64,000 nt of DNA. Origin: Streptomyces alboniger (GTDB lineage Bacteria; Actinomycetota; Actinomycetes; Streptomycetales; Streptomycetaceae). Made by a program: the position numbers and the translations under genes. Below the pieces are notes generated by a model. That model did no database searches. It was given only the letters and a program-made list of their open reading frames with translations, and was not told the origin of the DNA. The stretch spans positions 7,502,001 to 7,566,000 of the forward strand of contig NZ_CP023695.1 of assembly GCF_008704395.1 (NCBI RefSeq), written 5' to 3'. Positions 26,551 to 34,576 of the stretch are shown here, piece after piece; within the stretch, counting starts at the first letter, position 1, and each line of letters begins with the position of its first letter.

Positions 26551-26653
26551 TTCGTTCCCCGGGCCCCGGCCTGGCGTTCCAACTCGGCGGAACACCAGCG
26601 CTCCCTGAGGGAACTGGCCGAGGGCAGCACGGAGGCGAACGCCAGCTTGCCCA

Positions 26654-26795
26654 TCAGCTGATGAGCTGCGGCTCGGCGAGCTGTTCCTGCTTGCGTGCGA
26701 TCCACTCCGGAACTACACCGAGCGCCCGCAGCCGGTCGAGATGACCGACGACCTCCGGGGGCAGCGCCAGCGTGAGGTGCCGCCGCTATCCCCCG
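26654..26795 (-). pseudogene. C-terminal remnant of a MerR-like regulator
   Basis: The minus strand reads LTLALPPEVVGHLDRLRALG, then VVPEWIARKQEQLAEPQLIS and TGA at 26654-26656. Such a tail is common at the end of MerR-type regulators of Streptomyces. No DNA-binding domain precedes it; upstream lies the 3' end of the cysteine-hydrolase-like gene at 26786. This looks like a truncated gene. The 26551-26653 stretch shows nothing else I can name. Confidence 0.45.
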
Positions 26796-27334
26796 GGCCA
26801 ACCTGCGCAGGGCACGACCTCGAAGCCCCGGGCGGGGAAGACCGCGTCCATGAAGAAGTCGTGGATCGCCGCGTCGCCGTCGGCGCAGCCGTCACGCAGC
26901 ACGGTGATGTCGTAGCCACGGTCTGCCGCGTCGTAGCACGTCGCAGCCACCATCGCGCTGGTCGCGACCCCGGTGATCGCCAGGCTGCTGACGCCGCGCG
27001 CCCGGAGTACGAGGTCGAGGTCCGTGCCGGCGAACGCGCTGGCCCGGCGTTTCAGTACGACGACGTCCTCGTCGGCGACCGGCAGCACGATCTCCGTCCC
27101 GGCCGACCCCTCGTGGAAGGCGTCCCCGGACTCGTAGAACGCCTTGAGCGTCGCGTTGCCCTGTGGCACGTCGGACCCGTTGTCCCGGAAGGCGAAGTGC
27201 ACGAAGACCACGAGAACCCCGGCCGCGCGAGCGCGCGGAATCAGTTCGGTGAGCGGGGGCACGACCTCCCTGGCGAACGGGTAGCCGCTCGTGATGCCCC
27301 GCTGGACATCGCCGATGATCAGTGCGGTGGTCAT
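26786..27334 (-). CDS. Isochorismatase-fold protein lacking the catalytic cysteine
   Basis: A 182-residue protein from ATG 27334. The fold markers are present: Asp in LIIGDVQRGI and Lys in VVLKRRASAF. The block normally holding the nucleophile reads TGVATSAMVAATCYDA, with Met where cysteine hydrolases have Cys. This matches the non-cysteine branch related to isochorismatase proper, or a non-hydrolytic member. It stands alone; the 318-bp gap to the right separates it from a small stress-like gene. Confidence 0.83.
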   Translation of the reverse strand: MTTALIIGDVQRGITSGYPFAREVVPPLTELIPRARAAGVLVVFVHFAFRDNGSDVPQGNATLKAFYESGDAFHEGSAGTEIVLPVADEDVVVLKRRASAFAGTDLDLVLRARGVSSLAITGVATSAMVAATCYDAADRGYDITVLRDGCADGDAAIHDFFMDAVFPARGFEVVPCAGWPGG

Positions 27335-27652
27335 GAGAGGCTCCCGTCCAACCCCGCTGTCCCGCGCCCGGCGATCAGCGGGACGGCCATGTGGCGGCCA
27401 CTCTAATACGGTGATCACCCTGGGCGGGCGGCGATCCGTGCGGCATGCGAGGAAGCCCCCGTGCCGCGGCGGCCGCTCTCCGGTTGGGCCAACACTGCCT
27501 TGAGGGCGCCGTGTTCACCCAGTAGGGCCCCATGTCCGGCGAGCACGGTCAGGGGGGGTGGGACCCGAACGGCTCAACATGACCGGCTGGTCAGCCCTTC
27601 CCCATGCCAGGCTCGTCCAGGATCAACCCCCCACCCCGAGGAGTGAACTCTC
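27335..27652. other. Gene-poor gap, 318 bp
   Basis: No supported gene. A minus-strand stretch near 27480-27560 reads LTVLAGHGALLGEHGALKAV, which could be a gene remnant, but I cannot name it. The right end should hold the promoter of the small gene at 27653. Confidence 0.4.
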
Positions 27653-27841
27653 ATGGGCATCAAGGACGAAATGCAGGACAAGGCCCAGAAGGCCAAGGAG
27701 CAGCTGCGGAACAAGCAGGACGAGGCATCCCAGCGGGGCCGCACCGAGCAGGACCGGCTTCGGGAGCGTGGCGATGACACCCGCCAGAGCGGCGAGCGGT
27801 CGTTCGATGACATCCAGGACGACATGGACGACCGCCGCTAG
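27653..27841 (+). CDS. Small hydrophilic CsbD-like protein
   Basis: A 62-residue, extremely hydrophilic protein (MGIKDEMQDKAQKAKEQLRN..., ending DDIQDDMDDRR) made almost wholly of Lys, Arg, Asp, Glu, Gln and Gly. It is predicted helical and disordered, like CsbD or late-embryogenesis-type stress proteins, and is likely abundant under osmotic or envelope stress. A strong terminator hairpin follows 16 bases after the stop, which supports a single-gene unit. Confidence 0.8.
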   Translation: MGIKDEMQDKAQKAKEQLRNKQDEASQRGRTEQDRLRERGDDTRQSGERSFDDIQDDMDDRR

Positions 27842-27856
27842 ACCTGCGGCTGTCCG

Positions 27857-27886
27857 GGCCTGCATCCCCGCACGGGGGTGCAGGCC
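27857..27886. terminator. Hairpin terminator after the CsbD-like gene
   Basis: GGCCTGCATCCCCG (27857-27870) pairs with CGGGGGTGCAGGCC (27873-27886) with one G-U pair, giving a 13-bp stem and a GCAC loop. No clear U-run follows. Confidence 0.8.
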
Positions 27887-28153
27887 GCTCGCTGCGCGGC
27901 TGGCCCGTTGCTGCCGGCACCAGCGACTCCCCCGCGGAGAAGTACACGCTCGTACGTCGAGCGGACCGAGGCAGGCCCGCACGCCCGCTCCCGTGTACGC
28001 CGCGGTACACCCGGGCAGGTAGCACCGGACGGCCACGGCGAAACGACCGTGCGGCGGGTGGGGCAGGCGGCTGCAACCGGCGCAGGCCGTGAGGGGCCGA
28101 CAGGTCACGACAGGGGCGGGCCGCGCCGCGGCACCGGAGCGGGAGGAGTCGGC
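27887..28153. promoter_or_regulatory. Promoter region with GTGTAC palindrome
   Basis: This gene-free stretch leads into the binding-protein gene at 28154. It contains a 6-bp inverted repeat GTGTACgccgcgGTACAC at 27993-28010, a possible operator, and a GGGAGGAG ribosome-binding site at 28141-28148. No iron-box match was found despite the siderophore-binding-like product. Confidence 0.45.
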
Positions 28154-29032
28154 ATGGCACACGACACGGTCCAGGACTGGGAGTTCACCGACGACCGGGA
28201 CCAGTTGGTGAGGGCGCCACACCGTCCGGCCCGGCTGGTCGCCTACGTGCCGACAGCCGCCGCACTCCACGACCACGGCATACGCCCGGCCGGTGTCTTC
28301 GGCTCCGCGCACGACGACCCCGCCGTACCGGATCCGGCCAAGTCGGGCAGCCTCCCTCTGGCGGATCTCCCCTACTTCGGAGCGGGCTCCGCGCTCGACC
28401 TGGAAGCGCTCCTCGCCGCGGAGCCCGATCTGGTCATCGCGCTCACCTACGGCGGCGGCCAGGTCTACGGCATTGACCCGGAGACCGCCAAGCACCTGGA
28501 GGAGCGGGTCCCCGTCGCCGTGCTCGACGTCGGCCGGGGCCGCAGCCTCGCCGGAATCCGGGACCGCCTCACCGCCCTCGCCCACAGCCTCGGCGCCGCT
28601 GAGCGGCCCGAGGCGGAGGCTGAACTCGCCTTGGCTGAGCGCAGGTTGACCGACGCGGCGGGCCAATCCGTACGGCCGCGTGTGCTCGCCCTCTCACCCG
28701 CGGGACCCGACTCCGTCCACCTGGCGAGGCCCTACGCCTGGCCCGACCTCGCCGCGCTCGCCGGACTCGGCGTAGGCGTCGTGGACCCCGCACCCGGAGA
28801 GGGAGCCAACTGGTCCACGACCACCTGGGCCGAGGCGGCCGCGCTGGAGCCGGACCTCGTGCTCACCGACGTACGCTCCAACGCCGCCGACCTCGGCGAA
28901 GCCCTCGGCGGCGGCATCCGCGCCCTGCCCTGGAACCCCGAACTGCCGCCCAGCGCGCAGGAACACGCCCGCTTCTTCACCGCGCTCGCCGAAGCTCTGG
29001 AGGACGTGCGGCCCGGGTGCGCCGAGCGGTAA
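28154..29032 (+). CDS. Siderophore-binding-like periplasmic binding domain, no signal peptide
   Basis: A 292-residue protein of the FepB/FhuD-type binding-protein fold: ARLVAYVPTAAALHDHGIRP, then LDLEALLAAEPDLVIALTYG, and a second lobe with TWAEAAALEPDLVLTDVRSN. The N-terminus (MAHDTVQDWEFTDDRDQLVR) has no signal peptide or lipobox, and a strong RBS precedes this ATG, so it appears cytoplasmic. No ABC permease or ATPase is near. It may act in intracellular iron or ligand handling, or sense a ligand. I recall similar leaderless proteins in Streptomyces without known function. Confidence 0.82.
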   Translation: MAHDTVQDWEFTDDRDQLVRAPHRPARLVAYVPTAAALHDHGIRPAGVFGSAHDDPAVPDPAKSGSLPLADLPYFGAGSALDLEALLAAEPDLVIALTYGGGQVYGIDPETAKHLEERVPVAVLDVGRGRSLAGIRDRLTALAHSLGAAERPEAEAELALAERRLTDAAGQSVRPRVLALSPAGPDSVHLARPYAWPDLAALAGLGVGVVDPAPGEGANWSTTTWAEAAALEPDLVLTDVRSNAADLGEALGGGIRALPWNPELPPSAQEHARFFTALAEALEDVRPGCAER

Positions 29033-29074
29033 ATGGTGTGCGGCCGGTCCGCTCTGCGTGGTACTTCCACCTGC

Positions 29075-29563
29075 ATGGAAGATCTTGTGACGACCCGGCT
29101 CGTGCTGCACCCGATGACTGTCGAAGAGGCACGCCGCGTGGTGGCGGGCACGCCCGGGGAAAAGGAGCGGTGGGGGCCCGGGTACCCCACCGAGGGAGAC
29201 GTGGAGTCGGCGACCGACTTCCTCGGCCACTGCGCGCGGACCGGCAACCCGCAGCCCTTCGGGGACTACGAGATACGCGAGCGCGAGAGCGGCCGGGTGA
29301 TCGGCAGTCTCGGCTTCAACCGGCCGCCGGACGCCGAGGGCACCGTGACGATCGGATACGGCCTGATCCCCGCCGCCCGCGGCAAGGGGTACGCCGTCGA
29401 GGCGCTGCGCGAACTGCTCCGACTGGCCCGCGAGCGGGGCGTCACCCGCGTGAAGGGCGACGCGGACCTCGACAACGTCGCCTCGCAGCGCGTCATGGCC
29501 TCGGCCGGCATGCGATACGTCGCGGCGGACGAACGAGTGAAGTACTACGAGAGCACCTGGTAG
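29075..29563 (+). CDS. GNAT-family N-acetyltransferase
   Basis: A 162-residue RimJ/RimL-like acetyltransferase. It begins LVTTRLVLHPMTVEEARRVV, a typical RimJ/L start; the acetyl-CoA loop is GLIPAARGKGYAVEALRELL (QxxGxG/A type), and the later block is DLDNVASQRVMASAGMRYV. It probably acetylates an amino group of a small molecule or protein. ATG 29075 is chosen over upstream in-frame codons because it gives the family N-terminus. Confidence 0.88.
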   Translation: MEDLVTTRLVLHPMTVEEARRVVAGTPGEKERWGPGYPTEGDVESATDFLGHCARTGNPQPFGDYEIRERESGRVIGSLGFNRPPDAEGTVTIGYGLIPAARGKGYAVEALRELLRLARERGVTRVKGDADLDNVASQRVMASAGMRYVAADERVKYYESTW

Positions 29564-29599
29564 CCGGTCCGCCCGCAGGCACCGCTGACGCCGCCTCGC

Positions 29600-30202
29600 T
29601 CATCCTTCGTCGGCGCGGCGTGCGCGCAGCGTCCGTACCTTGTGGAGGTTTCCGCAGTGCTCCATCGAGCACCAGCGGCGCCGTCCGGGGCGGGAGGTGT
29701 CGACGTAGATCAGGTAGCAGTCGTCGGACGCGCATCTGCGGATGCGGTGCGCGAACGGTCCCGTCAGCAGGTCGACGCCGTCGCGCGCGACGGTGGAGAG
29801 CAGCCCGGTCCCGTCGGCGGCTCCCGCCCAGCGGCGTGCGCCGTCCGGGCCCACGGAGGGGACGAGCGGCGGGCGCGCGGCCGCTTCGTTGATGGCGTCG
29901 AGGTCGGCCGGGTCGGAGGTCTCATCGAGGGCGCGGGCCGTCGTCGCGCGGAACAGCGCGTCGCGCAGCCGCCGGGCGTCCGCCACCTCGGCGTCGCTCA
30001 CCTCCAGGTCGGGCGTCGGCGTCAGCCGCGACCGGCCGGCCCAGGCGGCCAGGTCACCGGGTGCGTGCAGCACCTCGTACCGGCGGAACTCGCCGGGGCC
30101 GCCGGTGGTCAGCAGCTCCAGGCAGAGCGCGCCCGGGTCGAAGCGGTAGGTGGCGCCGCTGTGGGCGCGCATCGGGATGCCGGGGGACGCGGACGGTGCC
30201 AT
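29600..30202 (-). CDS. CGNR zinc-finger transcriptional regulator
   Basis: A 200-residue protein. The N-terminal domain (FDPGALCLELLTTGGPGEFR, VADARRLRDALFRATTARA) is the stress-response ABATE-type ligand domain. The C-terminal zinc finger is RRCASDDCYLIYVDTSRPGR followed by RWCSMEHCGNLHKV, with four cysteines; the name-giving CGNR motif is CGNL here. Family members are regulators often next to small redox genes. It starts right beside a GTAACC/GGTTAC palindrome and is divergent from a PPOX gene. Confidence 0.87.
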   Translation of the reverse strand: MAPSASPGIPMRAHSGATYRFDPGALCLELLTTGGPGEFRRYEVLHAPGDLAAWAGRSRLTPTPDLEVSDAEVADARRLRDALFRATTARALDETSDPADLDAINEAAARPPLVPSVGPDGARRWAGAADGTGLLSTVARDGVDLLTGPFAHRIRRCASDDCYLIYVDTSRPGRRRWCSMEHCGNLHKVRTLRARRADEG

Positions 30203-30223
30203 GTAACCAGGATAAGCGGTTAC
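30203..30223. promoter_or_regulatory. GTAACC-N9-GGTTAC palindrome
   Basis: A perfect 6-bp inverted repeat with a 9-bp spacer lies immediately next to the CGNR start codon and 28 bp from the divergent PPOX gene. The placement within a 48-bp divergent gap suggests that it is the CGNR operator. Confidence 0.6.
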
Positions 30224-30250
30224 GTCTCGGTGGGGTTCTAGACTCCCGGC

Positions 30251-30637
30251 ATGGATGACACGTTGCGGGCCCGGCTCGGCGCCGGAAAGTATCTGCTGGT
30301 CAGCAGCTATCGAAAGGACGGCTCGCTCGTGCCGACCCCCGTCTGGGTCGTCCCCGACGGTGACGCGCTCGGGATCTGGACGGCAGGGGACTCCTGGAAG
30401 GTGAAGCGGATCCGCCGCCGCGCGGACGTCATGGTCGGCCCCTGCGATCTGCGGGGCAACCCGACGGGCGGGCAGGTGCCCGCCACCGCCGAGATCTGCC
30501 CGCCCGAGGTGACCGCGCGCTACCGCCGTCTCATCGCCCGCAAATACGGGCCGCTCGGCTCCCTCACACTGCTCGGCAGCAGGCTGCGACGCGGCCTGAA
30601 CGGCACGGTCGGGATCCGCATCACGCTCACCCGCTGA
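30251..30637 (+). CDS. PPOX-class F420-dependent oxidoreductase-like protein
   Basis: A 128-residue split-barrel flavin/F420-binding protein: LGAGKYLLVSSYRKDGSLVP, PTPVWVVPDGDALGIWTAGD, SWKVKRIRRRADVMVGPCDL. This sequence order is typical of the actinobacterial TIGR03666/TIGR03618-type PPOX proteins. The substrate is unknown. It is divergent from the CGNR regulator, likely controlled by it. Confidence 0.87.
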   Translation: MDDTLRARLGAGKYLLVSSYRKDGSLVPTPVWVVPDGDALGIWTAGDSWKVKRIRRRADVMVGPCDLRGNPTGGQVPATAEICPPEVTARYRRLIARKYGPLGSLTLLGSRLRRGLNGTVGIRITLTR

Positions 30638-30659
30638 CGGCCGCGGCCGGCTCACCACT

Positions 30660-31724
30660 TCAGGAAGCGCCCGGCTCCTGCCGCGGCGCGGTCGCCGACT
30701 GGAGCGCCGAGATGCACGCGGCGATGGCCTGCTGGAGGTCTTCGAGGCGCCGCAGCATGTCGTCCTCGTAGATGTCGCGGATGTCGTCGACGGTCGCGAT
30801 GTCGTCGAACGTCAGCTCCTCGAACACCTTCGTCGCCTTTTGCAGGCTGCCGTAGAACTTCGCGCGCCGCTCCTGCACGCGCAGCTCGGGGTCGCTCTGG
30901 ACGGTCTGCGCGACCAGGTCGCGCACCGTGTCGTACGCCTCGCGCGCCCACTCGCCGGACTCCTCGCCGTCGTCCAGCTCGTCGATGAGGGACAGGTGCC
31001 GCTCGGCCTCCTCGCGCAGCTCGGCGGGCGCGTCGATCATCTGGCCCGCGGGCGTCTTGACCTGGCCCTTCTCCACGATCTGGCGGACGTAGTCGACGCG
31101 GTCGCCCGCTTTGGCCTCGGCGGCCACGGCCTTCTTCAGGTCGTCGGCGCGGACGATGTCGCGGACCAGCTCGGTGCGGAGCGCCGGGTCATCCTCCAGG
31201 CGGTCCATCAGCGCCTTCCTCGCCGCCTCCGCGGTGCCCGGGTCGGCGAGGATGGCGGCACGCAGCGCGGTCGGGTTCTCCGCGACCTCCAAGGCCTTCG
31301 TGGGCCGGATGCCCTCGGCCTCGGCGGCCTCCGAGATCGCGTCGCCGCGCGGGGTGAGGGCGCTGGAGCGGGAGGAGTAGTACGACAGCCAGACGTCCGC
31401 GTCGGGCAGCTCCACGTCCATGCCGGGGGAGAGCGCCTCGAAGTGCGGCACGAGCCCGTCGTCGGCGGCCTTGTCCCACGCCTTGTAGTAGCGCATGACG
31501 CGGTCGGCCGAGCAGCCCGCCAGCTCCGCGAACTCCTTGGCCGAGATCTTCGGCGTCTCGCCGGCGCTCTGCCCGCCGGGGCGCACGCTGCGGGCGACCT
31601 TCAGGCCGAAGGCCCAGCCGCCGGTACGCGCGTAGGCCCCGAAGTCACGGGCGTCCTCGGCCACCAGGCGCGCCGCGTCGGCGGACGGGACGGCTGCCTC
31701 GGACGGGGCGATGGCTACGGTCAC
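30660..31724 (-). CDS. HTH plus coiled-coil protein of unknown function
   Basis: A 354-residue protein from GTG 31724 (GGAGA six bases upstream). Residues about 20-110 look like a DNA-binding module: DFGAYARTGGWAFGLKVARS, then ISAKEFAELAGCSADRVMRY with a helix-turn-helix pattern, then PDADVWLSYYSSRS. The remainder is long, strongly charged helix (EDDPALRTELVRDIVRADDL, EELREEAERHLSLIDELDD-like), predicted coiled coil. The layout resembles plasmid or nucleoid-partition proteins, but there is no ParA or integrase nearby. I do not recognise its function. Confidence 0.75.
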   Translation of the reverse strand: MTVAIAPSEAAVPSADAARLVAEDARDFGAYARTGGWAFGLKVARSVRPGGQSAGETPKISAKEFAELAGCSADRVMRYYKAWDKAADDGLVPHFEALSPGMDVELPDADVWLSYYSSRSSALTPRGDAISEAAEAEGIRPTKALEVAENPTALRAAILADPGTAEAARKALMDRLEDDPALRTELVRDIVRADDLKKAVAAEAKAGDRVDYVRQIVEKGQVKTPAGQMIDAPAELREEAERHLSLIDELDDGEESGEWAREAYDTVRDLVAQTVQSDPELRVQERRAKFYGSLQKATKVFEELTFDDIATVDDIRDIYEDDMLRRLEDLQQAIAACISALQSATAPRQEPGAS

Positions 31725-31884
31725 GGAAGCTCTCCTGGTGTGACAGGTGTACGGAGGTTGACGCGATACTTTATCGCTCCTATTGGGATGGTTTGCACGC
31801 GAGTTGGCGCGGGGTGACACGCGGGCGCCCGCGACGGGGCATAAGCCTTCGTGCCGGGCCGACGGCTCGCAGTAGGGTGCGTGG

Positions 31885-33849
31885 ATGAGCATTCTGGATG
31901 ACGCCCGCCCGGGCATGAACCCCGAGATCCGCCCGCAGGACGACCTCTTCGGACACGTCAACGGCCACTGGCTGGACACCGAGAAGATCCCCGAGGACCG
32001 CTCCAGCTGGGGCCCCTTCGTGCAGCTGGCCGATACGGCCGAACAGCAGGTCAAGGAGATCATCCAGGATCTGGCCGAGTCCCCGGACGGTGAGGGCGCC
32101 TCCGCCGACGAGGCACGCAAGATCGCCGCGCTGTACGCCTCCTTCATGGACGAGGAGACCATCGCCGCCCGCGGGCTCGCCCCCGCGCAGCCGCTGATCG
32201 ACGAGGTCGCAGGAGTGCGGGACATCCGCGAGCTCGCGGCGTTCCTCGGCCGCTTCGAGCGGATCGGCGGCTCGGGCCTCTTCGGTTCGTACGTCGACTC
32301 GGACGACCGCGACTCCGACCGCTACCTCTTCAACATCCTCCAGGGCGGCCTCGGGCTGCCCGACGAGTCGTACTACCGCGACGAGAAGTTCGCCGAGATC
32401 CGCGAGAAGTACGTCGCCCACCTCACCGAACTCCTCACGCTCGGCAAGCACGCCGCCCCCGAGGCCGCCGCGAAGACCGTGCTCGCGCTGGAGACGCGGC
32501 TCGCCGCCGGCCACTGGGAGCGCGCCGAGACCCGTGACGTACTGAAGACGTACAACCTCACGACCCTCGACGAACTCCTCGCGCTGGCGCCGGAGTTCGA
32601 CTGGCGCGGCTATGTCGAGGGCCTCGGCGGCTCGGACGCCACCATCGCGGAGACCTGTGTCCGCCAGCCGTCCTACCTCTCCCACCTCTCCGCGGTCCTC
32701 GCCGAGGTGCCGATCGAGCAGTGGCGGGACTGGGCGCTCGCGCGCGTGCTGCGCGCCTGCGCGCCGTACCTCACGGACGACTTCGTGCGGAACAACTTCG
32801 AGTTCTACGGCCGTACGCTCAACGGCACCCCCGAGCTGCGCGCCCGCTGGAAGCGCGCCGTCTCCCTCGTGGAGGGCGCCATGGGCGAGGCCGTCGGCAA
32901 GGAGTACGTGGCGCGGCACTTCCCGCCGTCGTCCAAGGCGATGATGGACGACCTCGTCGCCAACCTCCTTGAGGCCTACCGCCAGTCGATCGCCCGTCTG
33001 GACTGGATGACCGACGAGACGAAGGCACGGGCGTACGAGAAGCTCGCCACGTTCCGCCCCAAGATCGGCTACCCGGACACCTTCCGCGACTACTCCGCGC
33101 TCCGGGTCAGCGCCGACGATCTGCTCGGCAACGCGCAGGCGGCGGCCGCGTTCGAGACGGACCGGGAGCTGGCCAAGATCGGCTCGCCGGTCGACCGCGA
33201 CGAGTGGTTCATGCTGCCGCAGACGGTCAACGCGTACTACAACCCGGGCACCAACGAGATCTGCTTCCCCGCGGGCATCCTCCAGAAGCCGTTCTTCTCG
33301 CCCGACGCCGACCCGGCGGAGAACTACGGCGGCATCGGCGCGGTCATCGGCCACGAGATCGGCCACGGCTTCGACGACCAGGGCGCGCAGTACGACGGCG
33401 CGGGCAACCTCAACGACTGGTGGACCGCCGCCGACAAGACCGCGTTCGAGGCCAAGTCGAAGGCCCTGATCAAGCAGTACGACGCCTTCTCGCCCCGCAA
33501 CCTCCCCGGCGAGTTCGTCAACGGTTCGCTGACGGTCGGCGAGAACATCGGCGACCTCGGCGGCCTGACCATCGGGCACACCGCCTACCTCATCTCGCTC
33601 GACGGGGCGCCGATGCCCGAGAGCGAGGAGGGCACCGGCTCGCAGCGGCTCTTCAAGAACTGGGCCTACTGCTGGCGCACCAAGCGCCGCAAGGAGCAGG
33701 AGCAGCAGTACCTCACGATCGACCCGCACTCGCCGCCGGAGTTCCGCGCCAACATCGTCCGCAACCTCGACGAGTTCCACGAGGCGTTCGGCACGGCCGA
33801 GGGCGACGGCCTGTGGCTGGACCCGGCGGAGCGCGTGCGGATCTGGTGA
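31885..33849 (+). CDS. M13-family zinc metallopeptidase (neprilysin-like)
   Basis: A 654-residue M13 peptidase. The zinc motif is HEIGHGFDD at 490-498, and the third ligand is in GENIGDLGG (Glu at about 553). Upstream is NAYYNPGTNEICFPAGILQ, the conserved substrate cleft. The N-terminus (GMNPEIRPQDDLFGHVNGHW) is the usual start of the cytosolic or leaderless bacterial PepO-type enzymes; there is no signal peptide. These cut small peptides on the amino side of hydrophobic residues. A bidirectional terminator follows. Confidence 0.95.
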   Translation: MSILDDARPGMNPEIRPQDDLFGHVNGHWLDTEKIPEDRSSWGPFVQLADTAEQQVKEIIQDLAESPDGEGASADEARKIAALYASFMDEETIAARGLAPAQPLIDEVAGVRDIRELAAFLGRFERIGGSGLFGSYVDSDDRDSDRYLFNILQGGLGLPDESYYRDEKFAEIREKYVAHLTELLTLGKHAAPEAAAKTVLALETRLAAGHWERAETRDVLKTYNLTTLDELLALAPEFDWRGYVEGLGGSDATIAETCVRQPSYLSHLSAVLAEVPIEQWRDWALARVLRACAPYLTDDFVRNNFEFYGRTLNGTPELRARWKRAVSLVEGAMGEAVGKEYVARHFPPSSKAMMDDLVANLLEAYRQSIARLDWMTDETKARAYEKLATFRPKIGYPDTFRDYSALRVSADDLLGNAQAAAAFETDRELAKIGSPVDRDEWFMLPQTVNAYYNPGTNEICFPAGILQKPFFSPDADPAENYGGIGAVIGHEIGHGFDDQGAQYDGAGNLNDWWTAADKTAFEAKSKALIKQYDAFSPRNLPGEFVNGSLTVGENIGDLGGLTIGHTAYLISLDGAPMPESEEGTGSQRLFKNWAYCWRTKRRKEQEQQYLTIDPHSPPEFRANIVRNLDEFHEAFGTAEGDGLWLDPAERVRIW

Positions 33850-33853
33850 GCCC

Positions 33854-33893
33854 CCGCGGGGCGCCGCGGCCCTCGACACGCGGCGCCCCGCGG
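33854..33893. terminator. Bidirectional terminator between convergent genes
   Basis: A perfect 15-bp stem, CCGCGGGGCGCCGCG (33854-33868) with CGCGGCGCCCCGCGG (33879-33893), has a 10-nt loop and fills the 45-bp space between the M13 peptidase stop and the PIG-L stop. Confidence 0.85.
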
Positions 33894-33894
33894 T

Positions 33895-34524
33895 TCAGTC
33901 CAGTTCCGGCCCGGGCGCGGGGGCGAGACCGTGCCGGATGTACCACTCGGTGGCCAGGAGCCGTTCGCGGGCGGCCTGCGGGAGGCTCGCGATCAGGCCG
34001 GGTACGGCTCCGCGTGCCACCTCGGAGCGGTGGGACAGCACGGCGGCGATCTTCCGGTCCAGCCAGGGGCCGACGTCGATGGCCGTGGTGACCTGCTCGT
34101 CCGGGACGCTGCGCACCGCCTTGCGCGCGCCGACCACGGTCACCCGGTGGGTATGCACGTGGTCGGGGTGGCCGCTCAGCCCGCCGTAGGCGTCGTGGGT
34201 GACCACGATCTCCGGGCGGACGTCCCGGACGTGCGCCACCAGCCGCCGCACCGCCTCGTCGAGCAGCGCGTCGCACAACCGGGGCTCCCCCGGGGCCGAT
34301 TCCGGCACGCGCGCGTCGGCGAAGCCGAGCAGGCGCGGCTCGCCCGAGCCGAGAATCCGTACCGCTTCCGCCAGTTCCGCGGCACGCCGCGTGCCCGGGG
34401 CCCAGGTCGCGGTCACGACGGCGGTACGGGCGCCCCCCGCCGCGTGCCGGGCGAGCACGCCGCCGGCGGCCAGGGATTCGTCGTCGGGGTGCGCGAAGAC
34501 CGCGAGCAGACTGGGCGCCGTCAT
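33895..34524 (-). CDS. PIG-L / MshB-family deacetylase
   Basis: A 209-residue zinc deacetylase of the LmbE-like family: FAHPDDESLAAGG (AHPDDE zinc ligands) and GGLSGHPDHVHTHRV with the third histidine. Family members include MshB (mycothiol) and antibiotic-pathway deacetylases. It is shorter than MshB (about 290), so it is more likely an accessory N-acetyl-sugar deacetylase. ATG 34524 gives the canonical start. It lies 52 bp downstream of the XRE-cupin regulator on the same strand. Confidence 0.88.
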   Translation of the reverse strand: MTAPSLLAVFAHPDDESLAAGGVLARHAAGGARTAVVTATWAPGTRRAAELAEAVRILGSGEPRLLGFADARVPESAPGEPRLCDALLDEAVRRLVAHVRDVRPEIVVTHDAYGGLSGHPDHVHTHRVTVVGARKAVRSVPDEQVTTAIDVGPWLDRKIAAVLSHRSEVARGAVPGLIASLPQAARERLLATEWYIRHGLAPAPGPELD

Positions 34525-34576
34525 CGAGCTGCCACCTGCCGGTACGCCGGTACGGGTGTTGCCCTGTCGCACGGGC

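Noticed and set aside
23653..26595. A 980-codon open frame on the minus strand
   Set aside because: It lies antisense to the ABC exporter and its neighbours. Long antisense frames are common in GC-rich codon-biased DNA, and its product is low-complexity with no domain.
30660..31724. Plasmid or integrative-element origin for the HTH/coiled-coil gene
   Set aside because: No integrase, replication gene, tRNA attachment site or composition change is visible around it.
31780..33879. A 699-codon minus-strand frame
   Set aside because: It is the mirror of the M13 peptidase gene, with repetitive Val/Gly/Arg content and no recognisable motif.
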